A DNA stretch of 64,000 bases from NCBI RefSeq assembly GCF_028993615.1, contig NZ_CP118632.1, positions 2,356,001-2,420,000 on the forward strand. The letters are read 5' to 3'. Every line of letters starts with the position of its first letter. Within the stretch, counting starts at the first letter, position 1. The notes below the pieces were generated by a model. It made no database searches. It saw only the letters and a program-made list of their open reading frames with translations, and was not told the DNA's origin. The stretch comes from Herbaspirillum sp. WKF16 (GTDB taxonomy: Bacteria > Pseudomonadota > Gammaproteobacteria > Burkholderiales > Burkholderiaceae_D). The translations under genes and the position numbers were made by a program. Positions 7,932-15,878 of the stretch are shown in pieces.

Positions 7932-9371
7932 GTGGCAGCAAGCGCAACAAAGCCCCCCAAGACCCTGTACCGGAAGATCGTGGACAGCCACACCGTGTTC
8001 CGGGTCGATGAACAGCACGTCGCCCTGTATGCCGACCTGCACATCATGAACGAGTACACCAGCCCGCAGGCTTTCGCCGGGCTGGCCGAGAAGAACCTGC
8101 CGGTACGCTGCCCGCAAAAACAGATGGGCATCGTCGACCACGTGATCCCGACCCATCCGGTGGCGCGCGGCGAACGCACCATCATGATCGACGCCGCCGC
8201 GCGGCAAGCTTCCAACTTCACGCGCAACTGCATCAAGCACGGCATCCACCTGTTCGACGTGCAGGATCGCGAGCAGGGTATCGAACACGTGGTGGCGCCC
8301 GAGATCGGCCTGATCCGCCCGGGCATGGTGGTGCTGTGCGGCGACAGCCACACCACCACCTACGGCGCGCTGGGCGCGCTCGGTTTCGGCATCGGTACCT
8401 CAGAGGTCGAGCACGTGCTGGCCACGCAGACGCTGATCTACCGCGTCGCCGGCGACATGCGCATCCGCGTCGATGGCAAGCTCGCCGCCGGCGTCACCGC
8501 CAAGGACCTGGTGCTCTATATCATCGCCCGCATCGGCGCCCAGGGCGCGCGCGGCTACGCGGTCGAATATTGCGGCGAGGCCATCGGGGCGCTCTCGGCC
8601 GAGGCCCGCATGACCCTGTGCAACATGACGGTGGAAGCCGGCGCGCGCGGCGCGCTGGTGGCGCCCGACGAGGTCAGCGCGCGCTACGTCGCCGAGCGCA
8701 TTCGCGACATGTCGCCCGAGGCGATCGCGGCGGCGAGCCGGGCGTGGTTCTCCCTGAAGTCGGATGCCGATGCCGTGTTCGATATCGAGCACCGCTTCGA
8801 CGCCGCCGACGTCGCCCCCTACGTCACCTGGGGCACCAGCCCCGACCAGGCGATACCCGTGGGCGGCCGCATCCCGGCGCTGCCGGGCCAGCCGGTGGAG
8901 CAGGCCAACGCCGTCAAGGCGCTGGATTACATGGGCTTGGAGGCGGGCGCGGCGATCGACGGCTTGGCGGTCGATCACGTCTTCATCGGCTCCTGCACCA
9001 ATGCCCGCATCGAGGACTTGCGCGCGGTCGCGGCCGTGGTGCGTGGGCGCAAGGTGGCCGCCGGCGTGCGCGCCATGGTGGTGCCGGGCTCCGGCCGCGT
9101 GCGCGAGCAGGCCGAGCGCGAAGGGGTGGCGCAGGCGCTGGTGGCGGCCGGCTTCGAATGGCGCCAGCCGGGCTGCTCGATGTGCCTGGCCATGAACGAC
9201 GACGTGCTTGCGCCGGGCGCGCGCTGCGCCTCCACCACCAACCGCAATTTCGAGGGGCGCCAGGGACGCGGCGCCCGCACCCACCTGATGAGCCCGGCGA
9301 TGGCCGCCGCCGCCGCGCTGGCCGGCCGCATCGTCGACGTACGCAAGGAGTTCAGCCATGAGCAAGCGTGA
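7932..9371 (+). CDS. LeuC-like 3-isopropylmalate/citramalate-type dehydratase, large subunit
   Basis: 479-residue aconitase-superfamily large subunit. GTG start at 7932 is preceded by AGGAGG at 7922-7927. The 4Fe-4S ligands are Cys355 (GSCTN), Cys415 and Cys418 (PGCSMC); GDSHTTTYGALGALGFGIGT is the canonical substrate loop. It forms a heterodimer with the LeuD-like subunit encoded next. LeuCD isomerises isopropylmalate in leucine synthesis, but relatives hydrate citraconate, maleate or dimethylmaleate. The context (divergent LysR, 2-hydroxycarboxylate transporter downstream, no leuA/leuB) argues for a catabolic paralogue acting on an imported 2-hydroxy acid such as citramalate or D-malate (inference). 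Confidence 0.88.
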   Translation: MAASATKPPKTLYRKIVDSHTVFRVDEQHVALYADLHIMNEYTSPQAFAGLAEKNLPVRCPQKQMGIVDHVIPTHPVARGERTIMIDAAARQASNFTRNCIKHGIHLFDVQDREQGIEHVVAPEIGLIRPGMVVLCGDSHTTTYGALGALGFGIGTSEVEHVLATQTLIYRVAGDMRIRVDGKLAAGVTAKDLVLYIIARIGAQGARGYAVEYCGEAIGALSAEARMTLCNMTVEAGARGALVAPDEVSARYVAERIRDMSPEAIAAASRAWFSLKSDADAVFDIEHRFDAADVAPYVTWGTSPDQAIPVGGRIPALPGQPVEQANAVKALDYMGLEAGAAIDGLAVDHVFIGSCTNARIEDLRAVAAVVRGRKVAAGVRAMVVPGSGRVREQAEREGVAQALVAAGFEWRQPGCSMCLAMNDDVLAPGARCASTTNRNFEGRQGRGARTHLMSPAMAAAAALAGRIVDVRKEFSHEQA

Positions 9372-10005
9372 CACCGTGGCCGGCATCGCCGCGCCGCTGA
9401 CCATCGACAACCTCGACACCGACCAGATCATGCCCAAGCAATTCCTGCTGGGCATCGACAAGAGCGGCCTGGCGCGCGGCGTGCTGTACGACCTGCGCAT
9501 GGACGGCGAAGGAAAGCCGCGCCCGGACTTCGTGCTCAACCGCCCCGCATACCAGGGGGCGCGCATCCTGGTGGCCGGCGCCAACTTCGGCTGCGGTTCC
9601 AGCCGCGAGCATGCGGTATGGGGGCTGATGCAGGCCGGCATCGAGGCGGTGATCGCGCCCAGCTTCGGCGAGATCTTCTACTTCAATGCGCAAAACAATC
9701 GCCTGCTGCTGGTGACGCTGGAGGCGCCAGCCGTGGCCGAGCTGGCGGCGACGGTGAGCCGCGCCGGATCGCAAGAACTCAGTATCGACCTGCTGCGCCA
9801 GCGCGTGCTGGCCGCCGACGGTGCCGAATACGCCTTCGAGTTGCCGCCGCGCCAGAAGCGCATGTTCACCGAAGGGCTGGACATGATAGGCATGACGCTG
9901 GCCGACGCCGGCGCCATCGACGCCTTCGAAGACCGGCACCGGGCGCAGAACCCGTGGATGCAGATTGACCTGCCGCGCCAGCAGGCGTCGGCAACACCCG
10001 CCTGA
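9358..10005 (+). CDS. LeuD-like dehydratase, small subunit
   Basis: 215 residues, starting ATG 14 bases inside the end of the large-subunit gene (AGGAGTTCAGCC upstream), so translation is probably coupled. It has the swivelling-domain hallmarks DNLDTDQIMPKQFL near the N-terminus and GANFGCGSSREHAVWGL at about residues 80-96, which contacts substrate in LeuD. Length is normal for LeuD (about 200-215). It works only with the large subunit. For substrate, see the large subunit: a leucine-pathway role cannot be excluded but the neighbours favour hydroxy-acid catabolism. Confidence 0.88.
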   Translation: MSKRDTVAGIAAPLTIDNLDTDQIMPKQFLLGIDKSGLARGVLYDLRMDGEGKPRPDFVLNRPAYQGARILVAGANFGCGSSREHAVWGLMQAGIEAVIAPSFGEIFYFNAQNNRLLLVTLEAPAVAELAATVSRAGSQELSIDLLRQRVLAADGAEYAFELPPRQKRMFTEGLDMIGMTLADAGAIDAFEDRHRAQNPWMQIDLPRQQASATPA

Positions 10006-10095
10006 AGCCGGCCCGAGGCCGGTTTCAAGCCGCCGCATGACGGCACACCGGTCCGCGACGGCGGGCCGGCATTCCAACACCGACAGGAGACAACG

Positions 10096-11418
10096 ATGGA
10101 AACCACCACCGTCCGCCAGGACGCGCCGGCGCTCGCCCGCCGCTTTGCAATCACGCAGGTTCGTATCGGCGGCATGCCATTGACCATGTTTGCCGCCGTC
10201 ACGCTGGTGACGGCGCTGGCCATTGCCACGGGGCGCCTGCCCAACGACATGATCGGCGGCTTCGCCGTGCTGATGCTGGCCGGGCTGCTGCTGTCCGAGA
10301 TCGGCCGCCGCATCCCGCTGCTGCGCCACATCGGCGGGCCGGCCATCCTGTGCCTGTTCGTGCCGTCGGCCCTGATCGGCTGCAAGCTGATGGATCCGGC
10401 CGCCTTGAAGACCATCACCACCACGATGAAGACGGCCAATCTGCAGTACCTCTATATCGCCTGCCTGGTGGCCGGCAGCATCCTGGGCATGAACCGCAAG
10501 ATCCTGATCCAGGGCTTCCTGAAGATGTTCGTGCCGCTGCTGGCCGGCACCGCCGCCGCGGTGGCCGCCGGGATGCTGGTGGGGCTGGCCTTCGGCTACG
10601 ACCCCAAGCACACCTTCTTCTTCATCGTCGTGCCCATCCTGGGCGGCGGCATCGGCGAGGGCGTGCTGCCGCTATCGATCGGCTATTCGCACATCCTCGG
10701 CACGCCGCAGGGAGACCTGATCGCCTCGCTGGTTCCCGCCGCCTTGATCGGCAACGTGGTGGCCATCCTCTCGGCCGGCTTGCTCAAGCGGTTCGGCGAG
10801 AAATACCGCCAGTACAGCGGCGAGGGCGTGCTGGTGCGCAGCGGCGAAGACCAGGAACTGCTGCGCGAGAAGAAGGACGATGCCCCGCTCGACCTGAAGC
10901 TGATGGGCGCGGGCCTGCTGCTGGGCTGCACGCTGTTCATCCTGGGTGAACTGCTGGCGCCGCTGACCGGCATCCCCGGCCCGGTGCTGATGATCGTGGC
11001 GGCGGCGCTGCTGAAGGTGGGGCGCGCGATTCCCGAGAGCATGGAAGTGGGCGCGTACCAGATGTACAAGTTCATGTCGACCAACCTGACCTTCGCCATC
11101 CTGGTCGGCCTGGGCACGCTGTTCGTCTCGTGGGACAAGCTGGTGGCGGCGTTCTCGCCGGCCTACTTCGTGATTTGCGCGGTGATCGTGCTGTCCATGG
11201 TGGCGGCCGGCTTCTTCGTCGGCGCCTGGCTAAAGATGTATCCGGTGGAGTCGGCCATCGTCACCGCCTGCCACAGCGGCTTGGGCGGCACCGGCGACGT
11301 GGCCATCCTGTCGTCGTCCAACCGCATGGGGCTGATGCCGTTCGCGCAGATTTCCACGCGCATCGGCGGGGCGGCGATGGTGGTGGTGGCGACCGTGCTG
11401 ATGAAGTTTTTTTACTGA
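10096..11418 (+). CDS. 2-hydroxycarboxylate transporter (2HCT/CitS-MaeN family)
   Basis: 440-residue inner-membrane protein. It matches the 2-hydroxycarboxylate transporter family: PILGGGIGEGVLPLSIGYSH carries the GGxG re-entrant loop in the first half, and SGLGGTGDVAILSSSNRMGL the matching loop in the second half, both needed for substrate and cation binding in CitS. Family members import citrate, malate or citramalate-like acids with Na+ or H+. An AGGAG precedes the ATG. It is 90 bases after the LeuD-like gene on the same strand and is the probable importer of the hydro-lyase substrate. Confidence 0.9.
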   Translation: METTTVRQDAPALARRFAITQVRIGGMPLTMFAAVTLVTALAIATGRLPNDMIGGFAVLMLAGLLLSEIGRRIPLLRHIGGPAILCLFVPSALIGCKLMDPAALKTITTTMKTANLQYLYIACLVAGSILGMNRKILIQGFLKMFVPLLAGTAAAVAAGMLVGLAFGYDPKHTFFFIVVPILGGGIGEGVLPLSIGYSHILGTPQGDLIASLVPAALIGNVVAILSAGLLKRFGEKYRQYSGEGVLVRSGEDQELLREKKDDAPLDLKLMGAGLLLGCTLFILGELLAPLTGIPGPVLMIVAAALLKVGRAIPESMEVGAYQMYKFMSTNLTFAILVGLGTLFVSWDKLVAAFSPAYFVICAVIVLSMVAAGFFVGAWLKMYPVESAIVTACHSGLGGTGDVAILSSSNRMGLMPFAQISTRIGGAAMVVVATVLMKFFY

Positions 11419-11488
11419 GTTGGCGGCAGCGGGGCTGGCAAGGAGGAGGCGGCTTGCGTCTCCTCACTTTGAGTTATCTCATCGCCTG

Positions 11489-11580
11489 TGGTCCCGGCGA
11501 AAACCGGAATCCAGTGACGTCTGTCATGCTTTGACGACTGCTGGACGACGCTGGGTTCCTGCTTTCGCAGGAACGACAGG
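11489..11580. repeat. Intergenic imperfect inverted repeat (REP/MITE-like)
   Basis: Two arms of about 24 bases face each other about 40 bases apart: GTCCCGGCGAAAACCGG... from 11491 and, inverted, ...GTTCCTGCGAAAGCAGG read on the minus strand from about 11575. They differ at about five positions. The arms resemble the widespread proteobacterial intergenic repeat with a GCGAAAGC core. It lies between the convergent 2HCT gene and FAD oxidoreductase gene, a normal place for such elements. It may also act as a transcription end. Confidence 0.55.
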
Positions 11581-11640
11581 GATTGCATCTCCGCGCGTTC
11601 GAGTCATGTCATTCCACTCCCTGTCGCCCCCGCGCCGGCT

Positions 11641-12837
11641 TCACGCCAGCGCCGTGGTCGGCAAGGGCGCCGTCGCCGGGTTGCCCGACGGCAGCGCGTC
11701 CCCCTCCAGCAACGCTTTCACCACACGCTCACCCAGACCCAGTCCCACGCTCATGCCGATGCCGGTATGCATCAGCACCACCGAGGTCTTGTCGTCGATG
11801 GCCAGCGCCGAGAACGGGCCGGGGCCCTTGCTGCCGTACACCCCTTGCCAGCGCTCGACCACGTCGACGCGGGTGGCCAGCGTGTGCTCCACCAGGTCCA
11901 GCATCAGCTCGTCGACCTCTTCGCTGTTGAACGGCGGCGAGTCGACGCCGTAGTGGTGCGAGTCGCCCACGATCAGCTCCTGGTACGGCGTCGGGCTGAC
12001 CAGCAGGTGGATGCCGTGCTTGTTGAGCAGCGGGGCGGTAGCCTCGATCTCGGCGTGCACCGCGCGCGCGGTGGGCAGGTCGGAGAAGGCGCCGTAGTGC
12101 GTGCAGGACAGGCCGGTCAGCACCGCATGGGTCAGCGGCAGCGTCTCCCTGGTCTTCAGGCGCAGCATCTGCAGGCGGCACTGCTTCAGGTTCATCGGCT
12201 GCAGCGTGTCGGCGAACAGGGTCATGTAGTCGTGGCCCGAGCAGACGATCACGCGCTCGGCGCGAAACTCGCCGGCGGTGGTCGAGAGGCGGCCGTCGCC
12301 GGCGCCGTGCACCAGCGTGTTGAAACGGAAATGCACGCCCTGCGAATGCAGGTAGGCCACCAGCGCCGGCATCGCCTCGCGCGAATACAGCTGCAGGTCC
12401 TCGGTGCCGTGCAGGGCCGAACGGTGATGGCGGAAGCGGCCGCCGTAGAGCGCGTCCAGCTTCTCGCCCTGCAGCAGCGAGGCGCGGTATTCGTATTGGC
12501 GAGCGCGCACGATCATGAACTCCTGCAGCACATCGTGTTCGGCGGCGGTGCGGGCGAACAGCAAGGTGCCGGCCTCACGCGCGCTGAAGTTGGCGCGCGC
12601 GGCCAGGTGCAGCCAGAGGGCGCGGCTTTCGCGCGCCAGGTCGAGCATGATGCCGGGCGGCTGGCCCGTGACCAGTCCCATGCCGAAGTTGCGGATCGAG
12701 GCGCCCAGCGGCGTGCCGGTGCGCTCGAACACGGCCACGCGCAGGCCGCGCTTGACCGCGGCGTAGGCGTGCGCCAGGCCCAGGATGCCGGAGCCGACGA
12801 CGGCCAGGTCGAAGTGATTGGAATCGTTGCTGCTCAT
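11641..12837 (-). CDS. Phosphonate-associated FAD-dependent oxidoreductase (TIGR03364-like)
   Basis: 398 residues from ATG 12837 (GGAG upstream). The N-terminal dinucleotide fold is FDLAVVGSGILGLAHAYAA, and FERTGTPLGASIRNFGMGL continues the DadA/glycine-oxidase-like FAD domain. I recognise it as the TIGR03364 type, a family that travels with aminoethylphosphonate genes; members are thought to oxidise N-substituted or hydroxylated aminoethylphosphonate to phosphonoacetaldehyde or a related product. It is the last gene of the operon after the binding protein, 150 bases downstream, supporting that role. Exact substrate is inferred from context. It ends convergently with the 2HCT gene across an intergenic repeat. 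Confidence 0.78.
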   Translation of the reverse strand: MSSNDSNHFDLAVVGSGILGLAHAYAAVKRGLRVAVFERTGTPLGASIRNFGMGLVTGQPPGIMLDLARESRALWLHLAARANFSAREAGTLLFARTAAEHDVLQEFMIVRARQYEYRASLLQGEKLDALYGGRFRHHRSALHGTEDLQLYSREAMPALVAYLHSQGVHFRFNTLVHGAGDGRLSTTAGEFRAERVIVCSGHDYMTLFADTLQPMNLKQCRLQMLRLKTRETLPLTHAVLTGLSCTHYGAFSDLPTARAVHAEIEATAPLLNKHGIHLLVSPTPYQELIVGDSHHYGVDSPPFNSEEVDELMLDLVEHTLATRVDVVERWQGVYGSKGPGPFSALAIDDKTSVVLMHTGIGMSVGLGLGERVVKALLEGDALPSGNPATAPLPTTALA

Positions 12838-12987
12838 GGATGCTCCATCGGATTCTGTTTGCGAGATGTGTACGGCCTGTTCTGTGCGGACGTTCTGTCG
12901 TCGTCCGTCTGCGTGCCGGCGCGCCGGCACGTCCTCCCCGCATGCCGCCGCGGCGGCATGGGTATTGCTGCAAGGTGAGACGAAGGC

Positions 12988-14022
12988 TTACTGCTTCTTC
13001 TCGGCCTTGCTTTCGTAGCGCTTGCTCCACTCGGTCAGGATACGGTCGCGGTTGGTGCTGGCCCAGGTGAAGTCGTTCTTGACCAGGCGCTTCTCGTAGT
13101 CGGCCGGCAGCAGCTCGTCAGGCTTGGCTACGCCCGGGATGGCGACCACGGCGAAGTTCTTTTCATACAGGGCCATGGCGTCCTTGCTGGCCGAGAAGTC
13201 GGCCAGTTTCTTGGCGGCTTCCAGGTTCTTGGTGCCCTTGACGATGGCGGTGGCTTCGATGTCCCAGCCCAGGCCTTCGGCTGGCAGGATCACGTCTATC
13301 GGCGCGCCTTCCTTCTTGGTCTTCACGGCGCGGTATTCAAACGCGATGCCGATCGGGAACTCGCCGGTGGCGGCCTGCTTGCAGGGCTTGGAGCCGGAGT
13401 GGGTGTACTGGCCGATGTTCTTGTGCAGGGCGTCCATGTAGGCCCAGCCCTTGTCTTCGCCCATCATCTGCAGCCAGGCCGAGACGTCCAGGTAGCCGGT
13501 GCCGCTTGATGCCGGATGCGGCATCACGATCTTGCCGGCGTAGACCGGCTTGGTCAGGTCGGCCCAGGAGGTCGGCTTGGGCAGGCCCTGCTTCTGCGCT
13601 TCCACGGTGTTGAAGCAGATGGCCGAGGCCCACACGTCCATGCCCACCCATGCCGGCGGGTTGGCGGCGCTGCGGTACTTGGCGTCGATCGCCGACAGGC
13701 CCTTGGGCGCATAGGCGGTCAGCATGCCTTCCTTGTCCAGCAGCGCCAGGCTGGTGGCGGCCAGGCCCCAGATCACGTCGGCTTGCGGGTTGGCCTTCTC
13801 GGCCATCAGCTTGGCGGTGACGATGCCGGTGGAGTCGCGCACCCACTTGATTTCGATGTCCGGGTTGGCCTTTTGGAACGCCGCCTGGTAGGCCTTGATC
13901 TGGTCCGCTTCGAGCGCGGTGTAGACCGTCAGCGTGGTGGCGGCGTGGGCGCCCTGTGCCGAGAGCAGCATGCCTGCGCCGATGACCGATGCGAGCAGTG
14001 TGAACAGCTTGGTTTTTTTCAT
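12988..14022 (-). CDS. phnS: 2-aminoethylphosphonate ABC transporter, periplasmic binding protein
   Basis: 344 residues with a Sec signal peptide (MKKTKLFTLLASVIGAGMLL, cleavage after GAHA at about residue 27). The mature part, TLTVYTALEADQIKAYQAAF and ADVIWGLAATSLALLDKEG, is an iron/AfuA-like extracellular solute-binding fold and matches the putative AEP-binding protein family. The gene order ATPase, fused permease, binding protein agrees with the AEP importer (PhnSTUV type). Start at ATG 14022. Symbol given by function and family, with ferric or spermidine-type binding proteins as the nearest alternative. Confidence 0.8.
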   Translation of the reverse strand: MKKTKLFTLLASVIGAGMLLSAQGAHAATTLTVYTALEADQIKAYQAAFQKANPDIEIKWVRDSTGIVTAKLMAEKANPQADVIWGLAATSLALLDKEGMLTAYAPKGLSAIDAKYRSAANPPAWVGMDVWASAICFNTVEAQKQGLPKPTSWADLTKPVYAGKIVMPHPASSGTGYLDVSAWLQMMGEDKGWAYMDALHKNIGQYTHSGSKPCKQAATGEFPIGIAFEYRAVKTKKEGAPIDVILPAEGLGWDIEATAIVKGTKNLEAAKKLADFSASKDAMALYEKNFAVVAIPGVAKPDELLPADYEKRLVKNDFTWASTNRDRILTEWSKRYESKAEKKQ

Positions 14023-14092
14023 GATGGCCTTTGGATGGGCTGGGTTGAAAAAGCGTCCGTGGAACGCGGAGGGAGAAACGGTAAGTCGTCGA

Positions 14093-15862
14093 TCAATGAT
14101 TGCGGCCGCGGCGCCATGCCTGGGCGCGCGCCACAAAGCCGCTGCCGGCGAAGTGCATCAGCAGCGACGCCGCCGCCGAGGTCAGCAGGATCAGCGTGGA
14201 CATCGCCGCGGCCGGGCCGACGTCGCCGGCGTCGTCCATGTTCAGCACGGCGACCGAGGCCAGCACGGTGTCGGGGCGGTACAGGAAGATCACTGCCGAG
14301 ACCGTGGTCATCGACGACACGAACAGGTAGCGGAAAATCTCCAGCAGCGAGGGCAGGCACAGCGGCACGGTGACGCGCACGAAGGTCTTGAGCAGCGGCA
14401 CCTTCAGCGACAGCGAGGCGGCCTCGAACTCGGGATCGAGCTGCTTCAGCGCGGTGACCGCGGTCAGGTGCGCGGTGGTGTAGAAGTGCACCACCGAGCA
14501 CAGCACCAGCAGGGCCATGGTGCCGTACAGGAAGTTGAACGGATTGGCCGGGTGGTTGAAGAACAGCAGGCTGCCCAGGCCCAGCACCAGGCCGGGCACG
14601 GCCATCGGCAGGAAGCACAGGAAACGCAGCAGCGGGCTCAGCACCGCGCCCAGCCGCGCCGGGCCGCGCGTCTTCTCCATCAGCCAGGCGCCGGTGAAGA
14701 TGACGATGGTGCCCGCCACGCTGGTGCCGCAGGCCAGTTTCAGGCTGTTCCGGTAGGCCAGCCAGCCGCCGCCGTCCATGTTGTCGAAGTCGTAGTGCTG
14801 CAGCGTCAGCGCCAGGTTGTAGGGCCACAGCTTGACCAGCGAGGCGCCCATGGCGACGGCGATCATGAGCACGATGGCGGCCGAGATCAGCAGCACGGCC
14901 AGCAGGTTCAAGCCGTCGCGGCGCCAGTCGGGGCGCGGTACGTAGGCCTCGGAGCGGCTGCTCATCTGGGCCCGCTGGCGGCGCTGCAGCCAGGCGTCCA
15001 CGGCGAAGGTCAGCACCGCCGGCACCAGCAGCAGCAGGCCGATCAGCGCGCCGCGTCCGAACTGCTGCTGGCCGACCACCGCCTTGTAGGCTTCCACCGC
15101 CAGCACGCTGTAGGCGCCGCCGGCGATCTTGGGCACGCCGAAGTCGGTGATGGTGAGCGTGAAGACCAGGCAGAAGGCGCCGAAGATGCCGTAGCGGGTG
15201 GCCGGCAGCGTGACGCTGACGAAGGTGCGCCAGCGCGACGCGCCCATGGCGGAGGCGGCGTCGTAGAGGCGGCCGTCGGCCTGCGACAGCGCCGACAGCA
15301 GGATCATCAGCGCGTGCGGGAAGGTGTAGAACACCTCGCCCAGCAGGATGCCCCAGAAGCCGTAGATGCCGCCGTTCATCAATTCCTTGAACAGCCCCTG
15401 GTTGCCGAACAGGTAGATCAGCGCGATGCCCGGCAGCAGCGAAGGCGCCAGCAGCGGCAAGAGGCCGATGCCGCGCCACATGCCCTTGAACGGGAGGCAG
15501 GTGCGCTGCAGCGCATAGGCGAAGGCGTAGGCCAGCGGCACGGTGAGCGCGGCGGTGACGAAGGACACCCACAGGCTGCGGCCCAGCATGGGCAGGAAAT
15601 TGATGTTGGAGAACAGCCGCGCGAACGGCGCGCTGCCGGCCCAGGCGCCGTCGGGCGTCAATACCGCCTGGCCGAGGATGAACAGCAGCGGGCAGCCCAG
15701 CGCCACCAGCAGCGCCGCCAGCAGCAGCCACTTGAGGCCGGAACTGAGCAGCTGGCTGCCGTCCAGCCGGTGCGGCGGGCGTGATGGCGCATCGGCATGC
15801 CTGGCCTTGGCGGTCATGGCGGGCAGGGATGCATTGGCGGGCGTGGAGGCGGAAGGATTCAT
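14093..15862 (-). CDS. 2-aminoethylphosphonate ABC transporter, fused double permease
   Basis: 589 residues from ATG 15862, about twice the size of a single ABC permease. Two membrane-permease domains follow each other: the first includes GEVFYTFPHALMILLSALSQ and MGASRWRTFVSVTLPATRYG (the EAA-like cytoplasmic loop), the second SFKVPLLKTFVRVTVPLCLP-like sequence near residue 500 (SLKVPLLKTFVRVTVPLC) as its EAA loop. It therefore supplies both halves of the channel (PhnU plus PhnV functions) in one chain, as in putative AEP and ferric-type systems. It begins 16 bases after the ATPase gene stop, in the same leftward operon. A 70-base gap leads to the binding-protein gene. Confidence 0.82.
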   Translation of the reverse strand: MNPSASTPANASLPAMTAKARHADAPSRPPHRLDGSQLLSSGLKWLLLAALLVALGCPLLFILGQAVLTPDGAWAGSAPFARLFSNINFLPMLGRSLWVSFVTAALTVPLAYAFAYALQRTCLPFKGMWRGIGLLPLLAPSLLPGIALIYLFGNQGLFKELMNGGIYGFWGILLGEVFYTFPHALMILLSALSQADGRLYDAASAMGASRWRTFVSVTLPATRYGIFGAFCLVFTLTITDFGVPKIAGGAYSVLAVEAYKAVVGQQQFGRGALIGLLLLVPAVLTFAVDAWLQRRQRAQMSSRSEAYVPRPDWRRDGLNLLAVLLISAAIVLMIAVAMGASLVKLWPYNLALTLQHYDFDNMDGGGWLAYRNSLKLACGTSVAGTIVIFTGAWLMEKTRGPARLGAVLSPLLRFLCFLPMAVPGLVLGLGSLLFFNHPANPFNFLYGTMALLVLCSVVHFYTTAHLTAVTALKQLDPEFEAASLSLKVPLLKTFVRVTVPLCLPSLLEIFRYLFVSSMTTVSAVIFLYRPDTVLASVAVLNMDDAGDVGPAAAMSTLILLTSAAASLLMHFAGSGFVARAQAWRRGRNH

Positions 15863-15878
15863 AATGTCGCGCCCGGGT

